This document shows positions 20,337 through 33,222 of a stretch of DNA of 64,000 nt, in pieces. A program made the translations under genes and the position numbers. Source of the DNA: Aulostomus chinensis. Its lineage: Eukaryota > Chordata > Actinopteri > Syngnathiformes > Aulostomidae. Under the pieces are notes generated by a model. That model had not been told where the DNA came from, did no database searches, and saw only the letters and a list, made by a program, of their open reading frames with translations. How positions within the stretch are numbered: position 1 is the stretch's first letter; each line of letters opens with the position of its first letter. Location of the stretch: positions 8,846,501 to 8,910,500 of the forward strand of contig JBBMOA010000013.1 of the NCBI GenBank assembly GCA_037954235.1. The letters run 5' to 3'.

Positions 20337-23300
20337 AAGCGCATCGCCTGGACGTCAACAAACATAGAGTATCCCTTATAGAAAATATTTAACACATTGT
20401 GACTGTCACTGATGGACACACGCTTGTGCCTACACACACTTACAGCATTCATAGTAGTTGACAAACAACACACTTGAATACCTACGCCTCAGAGAATTTA
20501 AAAAAAAAAACCCAGAGGGACCACATTGTGTAAATCAGCGTTATGAGTTTCTCTGCATTGTCAGTGTCCGAACCATTGACAACCAGTGCTGCCTTCCTCT
20601 GTTGTTTCTCAGCACCCAAGGTTAATATGTTTGAGTAAGTCATAGTGGTGAAACAATAGACTACAAGTGTGTGCCCACTGGTGTCCAAATGAGAGCGTGA
20701 CAAGAAGTGTGTCCAGTCAGAAAGAAGCTCAGTTCTTGTCAGGTGCTGTCAGGAGCCCTGAAACCATCCCAGACCATGTGGCTATTTATAGTGTACATGG
20801 GTCAAATCCCACATTGGCACCGCCTGCCTGAGCAGTGTGGAGAAATCCATGGGTTGCTACACTATTGATGCCCTCTGAATGTGGCCTGGAGCGGGGGAGT
20901 AGCTGCTTTAACTTTTCAAAGGCCAGTTTTATATCTCAACCACACTTAAAACTTTTCTTCTCTCTTTTCAGATCTTGCTTAAGGTATAGCTTTCTTCCTG
21001 CTGCTTCTGATGAACACCAGCTTCTTTTCATATCCACGCTGACTCTCTCTCTCTGATCTAAAGCCCTCTGCTGATTCCCCACCAGGCTCAACAGTAAACA
21101 AAAGAAAATATAACAAAAAAACAGAATATGCAACAGCCCACAACATTATATTCAACTGCCCAAAGCCATTTGACCACATATACATGGAGAAAGAGACACC
21201 ACCCAAAACCACTTAATCAATATTCCTGACAAGGCAAAGCCTTATTCAACACATCTGATATTCCTCCTCTCTCACAAGATAAATACATGTCCCTGTCCTT
21301 CTAGCCGAACTAAAGGTTGTTCACACTAACTCGTTTTGCAAATAAAGCTTTACATCAAGACTGACAACTTCCTAAGCTCTCCACATCAGCCACTGCTTGG
21401 TAAAAAGCCTCTTTCAATAATGCATTTGACCGCTAAAACCACTAACACCCGAAGAAAAGCAGAGTGGCAGCACTACAGATGCAAAATTAATTGATAAACT
21501 GATGCTTTTGTTATCAAAAACTGGATTTAGTACTCGCTAAGCAGACAATATTGATTTTATTGAAATACGTATCTGCAAAGATTGCGCAGTATTACAGACT
21601 GAGTGCGAAATGGAAAAAAAATCTTCATGGGTTAATTGAGGAGATTGTGTTTCCAATCATAAAAGACTCTATCAGAACCAAACTGAGATTCTAGTGCAGC
21701 TCTTTTGTGAGGCGATAAGACAGAAATGTGTGTAGGCTGAATGCACTTGTCCATCTGCCTGTCGTGTCTGGTCAGAAGACATATAAATTCACCACAAGGT
21801 CATAACCTATTGGTCGGTTATCCGACACAGTATGAATCGTAGTGGTATTTTCAGACCTACGTGCGAAATTATTCTAGATAAACAAAAAGAAATCAATAAA
21901 ATCAATCACTTCAACGTGTATTTGCAGTTTGGACAGGAGTTCTGTTCTTTGCCATGATTTGTTATTCATTCATCCTGCATCTTGTTTCCTATTTTCAGTC
22001 TCTTCCTTCTAAAGACCTTGGCAAAACTGCATTGGACATGTTCCTTAAAGATTTGCATTTCTCATTTTGTTACTTGTCAGATGAAACTCCGTGCTTTCCG
22101 AGCACATCTCAGAGAACCAAATTTGAGTCTTTCAAGCTATTCTTTTTCTAGGCACATCCGGTCAGGGTGGCATACTGTAAAATATAATGTTAGTGAAGAA
22201 AAAAATGCATCACGTATGCTTTACTTCAAAAAAGCTGCACATTGCTGCCATGATTTTTTATTCTTGGAGTAGATATTGGCTATGTTCTAATCACTTTTAT
22301 TTGTGTGGTTTGGCGAGGCATTTTGGCTCCCAATCAACAGAGACTGTGTGTCTCTCCCTCTGCAATCAAACTGAGTCACGATGCACATGTTTGAAACCCC
22401 ATCTCAAAGTTCACGTAGGCTCATTGTGAAATTAAACCTGTTGAAAAACAGACTGAACTCAACTGTACTGTTCACTACTGTATTGTCATATAGAAAACAT
22501 GGCTTCCAGCTGAGAAGCATCAAATACGTTTTTGGAGCTATTCATCTTTTCTATGAGTTAATAATTCATGATCATCCAGAAAGCGGAGCTATGAATATTA
22601 CTGATGATACACATGAGGCTATTTACCAGTCAGCAGGAAATAAATGAACTCGTTTAGAGGAGAGATGTACAGTACACAATCACTGTTTTATGTTGCTAAG
22701 TAAATCACTTGGAAGGCATGCAACAAAGCTGCAGATGCACATAATTCATATTGGGGAGTATTCTGGAGGTGTGTTAATTATGTTCCAGCATGCAGCAAGT
22801 GTGTGGTCAACTCTCTCGATTAAAGAAACAGTTTTCCTCCTGGGAGCCCGGACCCAGAGAGATCATTTGACTGTTAGTTAGCTTAGCACAATGGATGATG
22901 GTGTCAAAAGTCATCAAATATTCTTTTCTGACAAAACGGTCTTTACTTGTATTCAGTCAAACATGCATAAAATAGCAAGACACTGGGCTCCTTCATATTT
23001 TTTTTAAAAATGTGTTCTTAAATATGATTTGACATTTCAAGCCTCTAATTTAGTCTTGACAGGAAGGAAAGCTTCCCCTGACACTTATTGTGTATCTCTT
23101 ATAATGCCATGGCCTGCAAAGACTGTTAGAATAATTGAGGTTTTAAAAAAAAAAAAACCTAATGTGATTAAGAACAAATCTGTGTGTATGAAGATTCCAC
23201 TCATTCATTACTGCTTACCTGACGGAGTGAAATATTTGATGCAACTGCTACTACTAATCAACTGACCTTATAAGAGAGGATGAGAAGGATTACTTCCTGT

Positions 23301-24150
23301 CAAACCAAGACCCTGAACCTTATCTATAACTGTTTACAGAGGTAGGGTAAGCTGTTCTCAGTTCTGTACTGCACAGATCGAGCAGAAAAGGGTACCTATC
23401 TTCCTGTCTGGCAAATAGGTCATATTTCCCAAATAGTTGGTTTATTCTTTTTATTATCACGTTGACCATGTTGTTTGTTTGTTTGTTTTTTCTGAGCATA
23501 TGATCTTATTTTGATAGAATCCTTCCCTGATCATTTTCCTATATTGATTAGACTGAAGGTGAAACGTCGCTCTGTAAAAGCCATCTGGCACCAACTCCCT
23601 TTTGTCCTTCCTGTCAACAACAGCAGGATAAAATCAACACAACTATAATGGATTTTGACTTAAGTATGAAGAAAGCAATGCCAAGAAGTGCACATTGAAA
23701 GTGAAGGACAATTTATGTGGTAATAAATTTTGGGAAGAAAGAAAACTCGATTTTTCTAAAGTTGTCCACTGACTGGATGAATAATAAAAAAGTCACAGGG
23801 AGAAATGTGTCCCTATATGTGGATTTTCTATGTATGTTTGTGTGAGAAAGTGTGCGTTTGCCTGTATGTGCTTAAATATTGCATATATTCAGTATTACGT
23901 GTGCTAAAATGTGTGTTACGCTACAAAATGCGGAAAAAATAAAATGAGTTCTCATACGATCACACAATCCAAAATACACATTTTTCTAAGGAGGTGGACA
24001 AAATGAAAAAAAAACCCACCTCAAATATCACACAACCCAATGGAGCAACAAGACAAATTAGACACTCTAAAATTACCACAATATCATTCAGACAGCTCTT
24101 CTATCTCAGTCCTCTAGCTAGGTGTGTTCCATTAGCACATAGACACAAAT

Positions 24151-24178
24151 ACACACACACACACACGCACACACACTC
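24151..24178 (+). repeat. (AC)n microsatellite
   Basis: A short AC run with one GC interruption. Confidence 0.88.
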
Positions 24179-24512
24179 CTCTTGACAAATTAATCTCATA
24201 TTTTAAAGAGAGGTGGAGTGGGCTTGACCAATAAGCCTCTTGTGGCGCTGATCCTTCTGTCTTGAGTTGAAGGTGGAGGAGTGAGAAGGGAGGCAGCGGT
24301 TGCATTTTAACAATACAAATCTCCCATAATGCCATGTTTCTTATTTAACTGTATATAGTTCCTGACTCTTGCCCATGGCCCAACAGAGGAAGACAAGAGG
24401 GAATGAAAGCTGGAGATGCCAGCTGAGAAAAAGCCAAATACTTAAAAGGAGAATGCCTCAGGCATACACTGTATGTGCCTGCCTGCATATGTATCTGTGT
24501 TCGCGTGCATGC

Positions 24513-24563
24513 GTTTGTGTGTGTGTGTGTGTGTGTGTGTGCACGCGCGTGTGTGTGTGTGTT
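24513..24563 (+). repeat. (GT)n microsatellite with CACGCGCG interruption
   Basis: Two GT runs separated by a GCACGCGCGT segment. Alternating purine-pyrimidine runs throughout. Confidence 0.93.
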
Positions 24564-25789
24564 TGTTTGATGCAATGAAAGTGATTTTGGTTTTGATACT
24601 ATTTCTGTCCTTTTGTCTGTTTTTGTTGGTCCTGCTTTTGGTTTCAACCCTACAATAAACACTATTTGGATACTTTATCATGAGGGTTAAAGGAGGAGAG
24701 ACTAGTCTTCAAAAAAATTGAAACATATTTTTTATCCTTCAAAACGGCAGAGAAGATAAGAGCAAGCAAACATGAGACATTTTGGCATCATTTTTATACA
24801 TTGGGCCTGACATAAATTTTAATCAAAGATTTCTATTCTGAAACCTCATTTTTCAAGAAGCAGGGGGGTATTTTAGAATTGGAAAAAAATAATGATGTCA
24901 GTATTTAACTTTTCATATTTGTTGCTGATTCTCAGTGAATGCTGCCAGTATTTTTCCACTGTTCTTCAACACATTAATTGTGAACTCAAGTGTAAACATT
25001 GGGCCTATATGAGGTTTTTAGAGGGTAATTTGGCAGCACTGTATTGCCTTTGTATTTCACTTTTTTATGGCAGTTTCATTTTGCAGAGGCCGACCATAGC
25101 TGAATGAATAGAGGAGAAGCTAATTAGCACTGCAGGATTTGTTAAACAATTGCTCTTGAGGATGGAGCAGCATTGCAGCAAGAAGGTAAATATTTGAAGT
25201 TGTACAATGGTTACATCTCTAAGTGTCTGTGTGTGCAAGTCTAATGGTCCAGCATTCTGATTACCCAACTGCTTCCTTTTACTTTGAAATTATCAGCAGG
25301 GTGGCAACTCATTTTATGCTTTTCTAGCAATTGCATTCGCACCATATGATGGACATGCTGGGAGAGGTGGAAAGAGAGGGGCATAAAAAGTCCCACTGGG
25401 CCTCATATTGCCTGCAAGCTTCAACTCTGACTGCACCACTAAGTGTTCTACTCAATATTATAAACAACCTCTGATGTCTTTCACATTGTCCTCTCACTAA
25501 TTCATGACCCCAATTTTATTAAGGAAATGCAGTTTTGCAGTGTGGGCCAGTGGGAAGTGTGTGTGAGCGTTTCCCTGGTAGAAAGGAGCATAACAGTGCC
25601 AGGGGCTACAGTATTCCTGGAATGAAAATTCATAAATAATGCAGGGTTGGATAACAAAAAGAACTCCCCCGCTGACTTGTACAGTACTGCGCTACCCAAA
25701 AGCCATGCGATATCACTCAAATGTCAGAAAGTATTTGACACATTTTTGGGGAATATCTTGACTCAGGACAATGGCAAAACACAAAAGAC

Positions 25790-25812
25790 AAAAAAAAAAA
25801 AAAAAAAAAAAA
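25790..25812 (+). repeat. Poly(A) run
   Basis: A run of about 23 A residues. It could be a decayed retroposon tail, but no element body is recognisable immediately upstream. Confidence 0.85.
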
Positions 25813-26859
25813 GCAGAATCCTAATAATGTTCACTGCAGGAATAATCATGAGACTCCAAGCCAAGGAGCTGATCTTCAGATTACCAAAACACCATATGTG
25901 CTACTCACTTAGCAACAACTAGTCTGAGAATTAAAAAGTGAATGAGTAACAGCTGAAACAGATCATTAGTGTTGGGCCACTGCTGCCCACTAACTGCTGC
26001 CGAGGAAACGAGTTGGCTCTGGTCACACTGTGAAATTTGACCAATTGATTAGTCATGTGGTTGGTTGACTGACAGAACTGCCTTATCAGGAGCATGTGTG
26101 GGGGCATATAATTGGTGAAGTGACATTTCAATTCAAAGACCTGCCCTCGAATTGTGAGGGCGTCACCATGATGGGTGTGCCATTTAAAAATGCACTTAAT
26201 CCCCAGTGTGTGCTCTTAAAAGGGCCTAAAAAATACCCCCATATAGACAACACACACACATCAGTGGATAATATATGACACACTGCCCATCACCACTACA
26301 GTTCCGTAGGAGAAATGAAAGCAGGATCAGCTAACCTCCCCAGGTCCCATGCATCTACATCATCGTCATGTGTAAGTGTGCATCCCTGGTAGCGTATGAG
26401 AAAGGGCGCGCAGGTTGACTGTGTGAATTATCTAACCTCCATGCACAGATGCTCTCTATTAATAAAAAAAGAGCAAAGAATGACTGCTTCATTTTTATCA
26501 TCACTATCAATAATGCGCGAGGCTAGAAGGAATTAAGCATGGTGACCGTGTCGTAAGCAGATTCAGGTAGGACACACACACACACAGGCACGCACGCACA
26601 TACACGCACGCGCGTTGAGTAGTCACATCTGCAGGATCAGACCTTGTGATGAAGTGCTTGTATTGTGAAATAATGTGTATGGCTACAGCAGGAGTCATGC
26701 AGTATCCTGATAAATTGTGGTTTCAGATTATTTGCATTTTAAAATTAAACACGTCGAGCTCCTTTACATTCCTCAAATGAGTAGCAAGATGAATAAGAAG
26801 TATGTTCTTCTAAATAGCTTTAGAATATTTTTAGAGAGTTATCCAGACATAGTAATTAT

Positions 26860-26861
<2 letters not shown>

Positions 26862-26913
<52 letters not shown>
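26862..26913 (+). repeat. (AT)n microsatellite
   Basis: A pure AT run of about 52 bp. It is self-complementary and can extrude as a cruciform. Confidence 0.97.
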
Positions 26914-26916
<3 letters not shown>

Positions 26917-27221
26917 TGCTTATTTGATTATTTATTTATTGAAAATATGCCTTCAGTGGTTTTACTCAAAGCAATTATTTATAATCTACTGTGAAGGAGA
27001 GGAGTGAGGAGGTCTAATTTAAATCTATCCGAGCATATCCATCCTGATGCAATTTACGCTGCCTTCACAATAATTATGATTTATCCAAATGCATTTGCTG
27101 CTGTTAATTATTTAACCCCACAATGTGAAAAATGAATATTGTGCAGCTCAATAATTTAGTCCCCCAAAAATGGTGGGTTTCACCAGCTGCAGCATCATCT
27201 AAGGTTAGAGGATCACTTGGG

Positions 27222-27278
<57 letters not shown>
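27222..27278 (+). repeat. Compound (AT)n-(GT)n microsatellite
   Basis: An AT run passes directly into a GT run and then TATATA. Confidence 0.95.
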
Positions 27279-27508
27279 CATGTTAAGTAAATATATATTA
27301 ACTATGTAATACAGTGAGTCATGACGATGCGCCTGTTGGACTTGTAAGATGGGAATGTTGGGAATATCCGGCACAGGGTGACAGAAGACAGACAGATATA
27401 TACACCCTGGACCTCCGGTGTCACTGTTGGCATCATTAGGACACCTTAGTGTTGATGGAGATGGAGAGGACCAGCCAGAACTAGAGCACAACAACCCAAG
27501 GCTGACAC

Positions 27509-27564
27509 CCCCCCCCCCCCACACACACACACACACACACACATGCACATACGCACACACTCGC
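27509..27564 (+). repeat. C-run plus (AC)n microsatellite
   Basis: About 11 C residues followed by an AC run and an imperfect CA-rich end. It lies within 420 bp of the putative first-exon donor. Confidence 0.93.
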
Positions 27565-27684
27565 GTACACACAAACAAAGCAGTCAGTCTGCCACTGCAC
27601 TGTAGGTGAATTGTCATTATCTCAGACAGGCATGTCTGCATCCTTACACTTCAAAGGAGGCGCACGTATTTTCATAAAACTGCA

Positions 27685-27730
<46 letters not shown>

Positions 27731-27752
27731 GCACACACAAACACACACACAC
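27685..27752 (+). repeat. (AC)n microsatellite
   Basis: A long AC run with a few GC/AG interruptions. In the tenm1 direction it is a TG repeat about 180 nt past the donor at 27932. Confidence 0.95.
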
Positions 27753-27932
27753 ACCCTGTCCCTGTCTGCCACTCTCCCTTTCATACACATGGGCCATAGC
27801 ACCGCACAGTACATCTCGGAACAGCTGATAATAACCATTTCCTGTGAACTCACGTTGTCTCAGCATCCAAGCCTCGTTTAGCCAAGCAACATCGCAGCCG
27901 ATAGAAAGGCCAGATCAGAGCGCGTCGCTTAC

Positions 27933-28400
27933 CTTCCCCACATGCAGCCATTCCTTTAGTCCAAGTCCATGCTTAGAAGCCCTGACAACACTAAAGACTG
28001 TGCAATTCCCCCGCTAGAAATGAGGTTCGAGCCGCTGTGTTCCTGCTAAATGTGGATGAGGAACCTCTCTCTGCGTGCTGGTGCGGCTTGGAGGCGGCGG
28101 TGCTGATGCTGCTACCGCTGCTGCCGCTGATGCTGCTGCCGCTCTCTCAAATGCCGACAGAGCAGGACGAGACGACGTCTGCGGAGAGGAGGGGATCTTC
28201 TTGCAGGGGCCAGCTCCGCTGTACGGTGACAGGGAACCCCGGCGCCGTGCGTTTAGCCGCAGCTGAACTCGAGGAAGCTGACGGGTGATGCTGTTGCTGG
28301 TGAAGCTCGGTGCCGCTATAACAGCATCTGTGGATCATACCACCGCACCGCGGAGAAGGGGGTGTGGCAGTGACCGGCGACAGGCATAAACACGCTCAGG
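27933..28400 (-). other. tenm1: Putative non-coding first exon and CpG island of tenm1
   Basis: This is the only clearly GC- and CpG-rich block in the window. On the minus strand it ends in a strong splice donor (GGAAG|GTAAGC, GT at 27932-27931). The start exon at 10059 begins with a spliced acceptor, so an upstream 5'UTR exon on this strand is required, and this is the best candidate. It contains a GCTGCC/CAGCAG-rich stretch and a 63-codon minus-strand open frame (28338-28147) that would act as an upstream ORF if transcription starts above it. The transcription start is unknown, so the upper boundary is approximate. An alternative is that this is a CpG-rich regulatory element with a chance donor. 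Confidence 0.5.
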
Positions 28401-28486
28401 TTCCTCTCAGTCAGGAGCTGGTGTGGATCAATAGTGAAACTCATTCAGGTGATGCCATATGTCTGCACTGTCGCCTTGTGCTGGAA

Positions 28487-28504
28487 TGCTGACTCATTAA
28501 TATA
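28487..28504 (-). promoter_or_regulatory. NF-E2/AP-1-like site and TATA-like motif above the CpG island
   Basis: TGCTGACTCA at 28487-28496 on the plus strand is an NF-E2/MARE-like extended AP-1 site. Immediately beyond it, the minus strand reads CTATATTAATGAG, which contains a TATA-like stretch. Their place just upstream of the putative first exon is suggestive, but both motifs are short. Confidence 0.25.
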
Positions 28505-31500
28505 GCAGTGAAAGTTTGGTGTTTTCTCCCGGTGAAGAGCTGCTTTGGTGATCCCTCAACAGCAATTTCCCAATCATCAAAAATGTTGCTTCGAAATGAG
28601 CAACAGGCATTATTTTCATAGAAATCCTCCAGGATATTTAAGTTATAATTAAGAATGAATGTGTAATTTATATGCTGTAAATATGGACCTGAAATTGAAT
28701 TAAATTCACTGCTGCTAGATTTTCAGTAACACCTGCTCCTCATCCCATAAGACCTTTTTTTGTTTGTTTGTTTTGTTTTAAAATCAGGTGCCTAATGATT
28801 CTGACCTGTGCTCTTTGCATTGTGGGTATTTTCAGCCAGTTGGTAGGCTAGCTGGTACAAACAACTTGTGAATGACAGGGGTTCTAATGATGCAGTTTAT
28901 TATTTCCCCAAAGCACCGTACGCGTGGGGCTACAAACAACCATTTTGACAGCTGCTTCCCTCTGTCTGCCTTTCAGCTTGTCTTGCTATATCCCCAGCAC
29001 AACTCAGCAGCATGCATCTTTTATCAACAATAGGTTTTGACACTTTCCAGCAGTTTCATCACTGATTCTCTCTAAATGAAGGCCATAGTCCAGCGGTGCC
29101 TTGCAGAGAACCAAATGATCCAAGGAAAAACATGGCACAGTGAGCAAAAAAGGCTTTTAGGTTTTAATGTGCTTGATAAAATCTTTGCCTTTCCTACACT
29201 GAGACAACCCGTGTATTTGCGATTTTGGTGTTGGTTGTCAAGAAACTCTCTGGGAACAATGACTGCAGTAGGTAGAATTTGATTTGACCTCTTGAGTTTC
29301 AGTTTGACTCTCAGACTCGATGCTTGCCTGCAGGACCCTAATGGCAGCCACTTGCAGCAGCCGGGCAAAGGCTCTTAAGAAACAGCAGTTCCTATTCTGC
29401 CCGACACATCTGACTGAGACATCTCCTTGACAACCACCTCGAATGCAGAGATTTGAAATGTCAGTGTTTTGCAGTGACTGTTTTGTTTTGTTTTTCATAA
29501 TTTTGTTCTGTTTCAGGGGTTATACTAGATGAGAGGGACTGATTTGCCTTCTAAAATGGAAGCAAAACCCCAAAATACTGTTGATGGGAAGTAACACTTT
29601 AATTTTGATGAGTATTAAAAGGATATATAATATTCTCTGGTCTTCCAGGATAAGTGATACCTCAACATGGTGTAAAATTTCAACTCTAAAAGTCAGTTAC
29701 AATATTATGCCCTATTAATTGAATCATGCAAAGTATAATTCAAATTTTGCAGAAATTGTTTTATTTGTTTTTTTGTTTTTTTTGCAATTTATTATGTTTA
29801 ATATATCATTGACATTTTGCAAAGAAAACTGCACAAATGTTTTCATATGTTTTTTATGTTAGTCCAAATTTGTATGTTTGATTTGAGGAATACACATTTC
29901 AAATCATCAGTAATTTGTAAGGATAGACAAGGATTGGATTTTTTTGCTGATATCCGATTTGACTTTTTTTTTTCCAAATTGGCCGATAGACAGTATCTAA
30001 CAATATTATTTGTGCAAAAAACTTGATATGATATTTTCATTTTGTACACAAAGAAAAACATGTCAACGTTGTGAATTTGAAAGAATAGATATTATTTTTT
30101 GACATTTTTTTACTAAACCCCATGAATCATATATTTATCTCGTTGTTTCCTCATTATTGATGGGAGGCAAAGAAAACATAATCATATCTGCTGTTATCAA
30201 TGCGATGTACCGACATTGTTGCACATCCCTTATTATTTGTGAGCATTTTTTTTGATAACCAATGGAGAAGACTCAAGCTACCATTTGTGAACGATATTTC
30301 TATATCATACATAATAATCACGATACATATGATAATGTATAATACCTCACACATATAATGTATAAAAATATTCAAATGTTGGAAAAAATTAAACAAACAG
30401 AAAAGCTGCTGCTCTACAATGATTGCAGATGCAATTACTCCCGCCCTATTTGGATGACAAGAACGCAGAGCCGAGCATATTGGGAGGGATGGGGAGCACA
30501 GAGGTGGATTTAGAACTGGTACTCCATAAAAGCTATGTGAGAATTAAAAGAAAGCTACTGTTGCTGTTGTGAATGCTAAAATGTAGTCTTTTGAGAATAA
30601 GTTTGATGGGAAGCTGTCCATGCTCTTTATATCTCTTCAATGACTTCACCCCCTCTACTAATTGTAAGCGCCTCATGCCAAGGCCCTGAGACACATCTGT
30701 CGAACTCTGAATGGCTAGAATGTATGAATCACAAGACAAGACATATATCTGTTACCTTTTAAAGCTGCTTCAAGCCTTTGTGGTAATATTGGATTCCGGA
30801 TATCCTGCACTACTTCACGTCACAGCTGGAGGCCCTTTACATGAGCATTATTTAGACTTGTACATGCAAATGGCAAAGCCAACACACTTTTCCCCCCTTG
30901 AACCCCAGCAGTCTGTGATAGATTGGCCTTTGATCAATCCCTCCACTCTAGAACATAAGGTGGTTGTTGCATTCGAAACGAACAACGCTGCAGCTCTCCT
31001 CCTGTTATCTTCCTCTTTACTTCCTTTGTCCCTCGCCTCCTCCTACCACATCTCTGTTTTAAGACATTCTCTCTTTCTTGTCTTTTTAATATTTTCCTCC
31101 TCATGCCCCCACCCTTCTCAATCCCCCTGCTTCGTTCCAAACCTCTCCGGGGTGACATTGCTGAAGGGGCTTCTCTCATTCTGTAATGAGGAATCCTGGA
31201 TCAATGTTGTCAACAATACTCACCAACTATACAGTATTATTATGCCCTGGCGCTGGATTCCTGATCTCCAGGGGTGTCAAGAGTTAACAAGGGGATTCTT
31301 TCTCCGCAAGGGTGTTAGGGATGTGTTCCATCACTCTCCCTCTGTTCTCCATCAGTGCTACGGCTCCACCCAGTCAGCCATACAGCTGAGTGTCTCACAG
31401 GAGACAAAGGCAGCCATTTATTGAAATCTTTTTTTTAAATGACAGAGCTATGACCTTTCTGATGCATGCGCTTCACGATCATAAATTCTTACAGATTTCA

Positions 31501-33156
31501 TTTTACATTTCCTCCAAGCAGTCACAACTAAATTACCCCTCCACAGCCTTCAACCTACCGGCAAGGATCTAGTACTTTCATCTTCAATTATTACTTTTTT
31601 TCAATTTCAGATGGTACTTTAGCACTTTTGGAACCAGATAAGTGTTTTGGAAGTTCTAAAAAGGGTGGTATAATCTGTTCTGAAAAACACACAGATTTTG
31701 ACAGCATTTTCAAAGGCCGTCCTTTCTAAGCTTGTCATCAATTTCCCATCACAGACAGGAAAAGGAAGAAAAGAAGAAAGCGCAAGGAGGTATCTATTGA
31801 TTAATCACCAACAGTAAGAACCCTAATGTGGGTATGATGTGAGCTGGTTTCAAAGTGTTGACAGATGAAACAGCTTTATAACCTCACCTCTCTGACACTC
31901 TCTCCTTCAAGCCTTTCTCTCATAATTAGTCATATCCTTGAAAGGGCATGACATTAATAAATTCTACATTAAATCCACATGTATAAACTGAGGCAGATTT
32001 GAGAGAAAGAAATATTTTTAACCAGCAGTGCTGTGACATTCAATAGCTGGTGAAGAGCAAGTGGAGATTGCACTACAGAGGACACAGAATGATACAAGGG
32101 AGGACATCAATGCAGCAAAGACAGGCTCCGGGCACGTGGTGTTGGAATTATTGATTTATAAGGCATATCCTTACAGTATGCATGAAAGTGAACATCAAGA
32201 GCACCTCCCAGTCAAATTGAGCAATGGAATCAAGTCTTTGTTCGTGGTTTAAACAAAGCAGAAACACACACTATTCGGGCCCCAAACCAGGGCTTTTTAC
32301 TTTGGACCCCTAAAATCTAAGGACTCGCTCCATAAAGATCAAAGTATATGATTATGTTTCAAGGGCTTTTGTATTTAAGTGTTGCAGGGAGTTGAGTGCT
32401 TTCCCCTGTCGGAGCAAAAAGCCCTCAGATACCCAATGCCACCCTAAACCACGGGCACTTCTCCTCTCCTCCTTTTATCACCATACACTTCTTGCACTGG
32501 CTCTCCAGCTTACCTGAGACAGGAGCGCTTTTCAAACGCACCTCATTGCATTTCAAACACCGCTGACTCCCACTCCCCATTTCCAAAAGTCCCAAACAGA
32601 CATACACATATGCAGCTGTCAGCTGCCCAAATACTGTATATCCCCTGGCCTTCTCTCCCACTCCTGCCTAAGCTAACTCCTCCACAACCTTGATTGGTTG
32701 AGAAAATAATATTTTATGCATTCCACAGCAGCCCACACACATAAAGATTATGAAAGACATACCTTCCTGCCAACATTTACGCATGTGTGTGTGTGTCATG
32801 CATGTTTCTGTCTAAGAAAGTAATCATGTGTACTTGTGTTGCTTGTTTTTCCATGCTAAGTTAAGGTGTGTTTTAGCAACAAATGTCTTGGGGACCAACA
32901 TACCTTTACCACTGTAAAAGTCTTTATTGTCAAAGTCCAAACTGTCAAAGTTTTTAGTTGAGGTATCCGCTTCTTGAGAGAATTAATCACACAGACAGAG
33001 TTAGATGGTCCGCCTACATACCTCGGCATTTGTCAGCGCAGGAGAGGACACAGTGCAGTGAATTAGCATTTGTTTGAAGTGGTATTATTAATTCATGCCA
33101 ATGAGACTTTGCATAAGAGAGACTGAGTAAAACTTGAAAGGGGGGAGGGGTGGGGT

Positions 33157-33160
33157 TGTG

Positions 33161-33210
<50 letters not shown>

Positions 33211-33222
33211 CGTGCGTGTGCA
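33157..33222 (+). repeat. (GT)n microsatellite
   Basis: A GT run that passes into GCGTGCGTGCGTG, followed by a G-rich segment to about 33260. Confidence 0.95.

Larger units (their letters stand above)
10060..27932 (-). other. tenm1: Inferred tenm1 5'UTR intron
   Basis: If the CpG-rich block at 28 kb is the first exon, this is one 17.9-kb intron. I saw no coding exon inside it. Contents: microsatellites, a pair of diverged dispersed repeats (11272-11310 and 13078-13118), the long-TIR DNA transposon (13670-16096), three SINE copies (16641-18036), an (AT)n tract (26862-26913), and otherwise AT-rich unique sequence (18.1-26.8 kb). Extra non-coding exons could be present and would not be visible from sequence alone. 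Confidence 0.45.

Noticed and set aside
28037..28288. 83-codon plus-strand frame over the CpG-rich block
   Set aside because: Leucine-rich run from CTGCTG-type sequence, antisense to the putative first exon, with no family resemblance. It is expected by chance in GC-rich DNA.
30711..31424. Longest open frame in the window, 237 codons, plus strand
   Set aside because: Leucine/serine-rich over a CT-rich stretch, no recognisable domain, no upstream splice or promoter context. It looks like a chance open frame.
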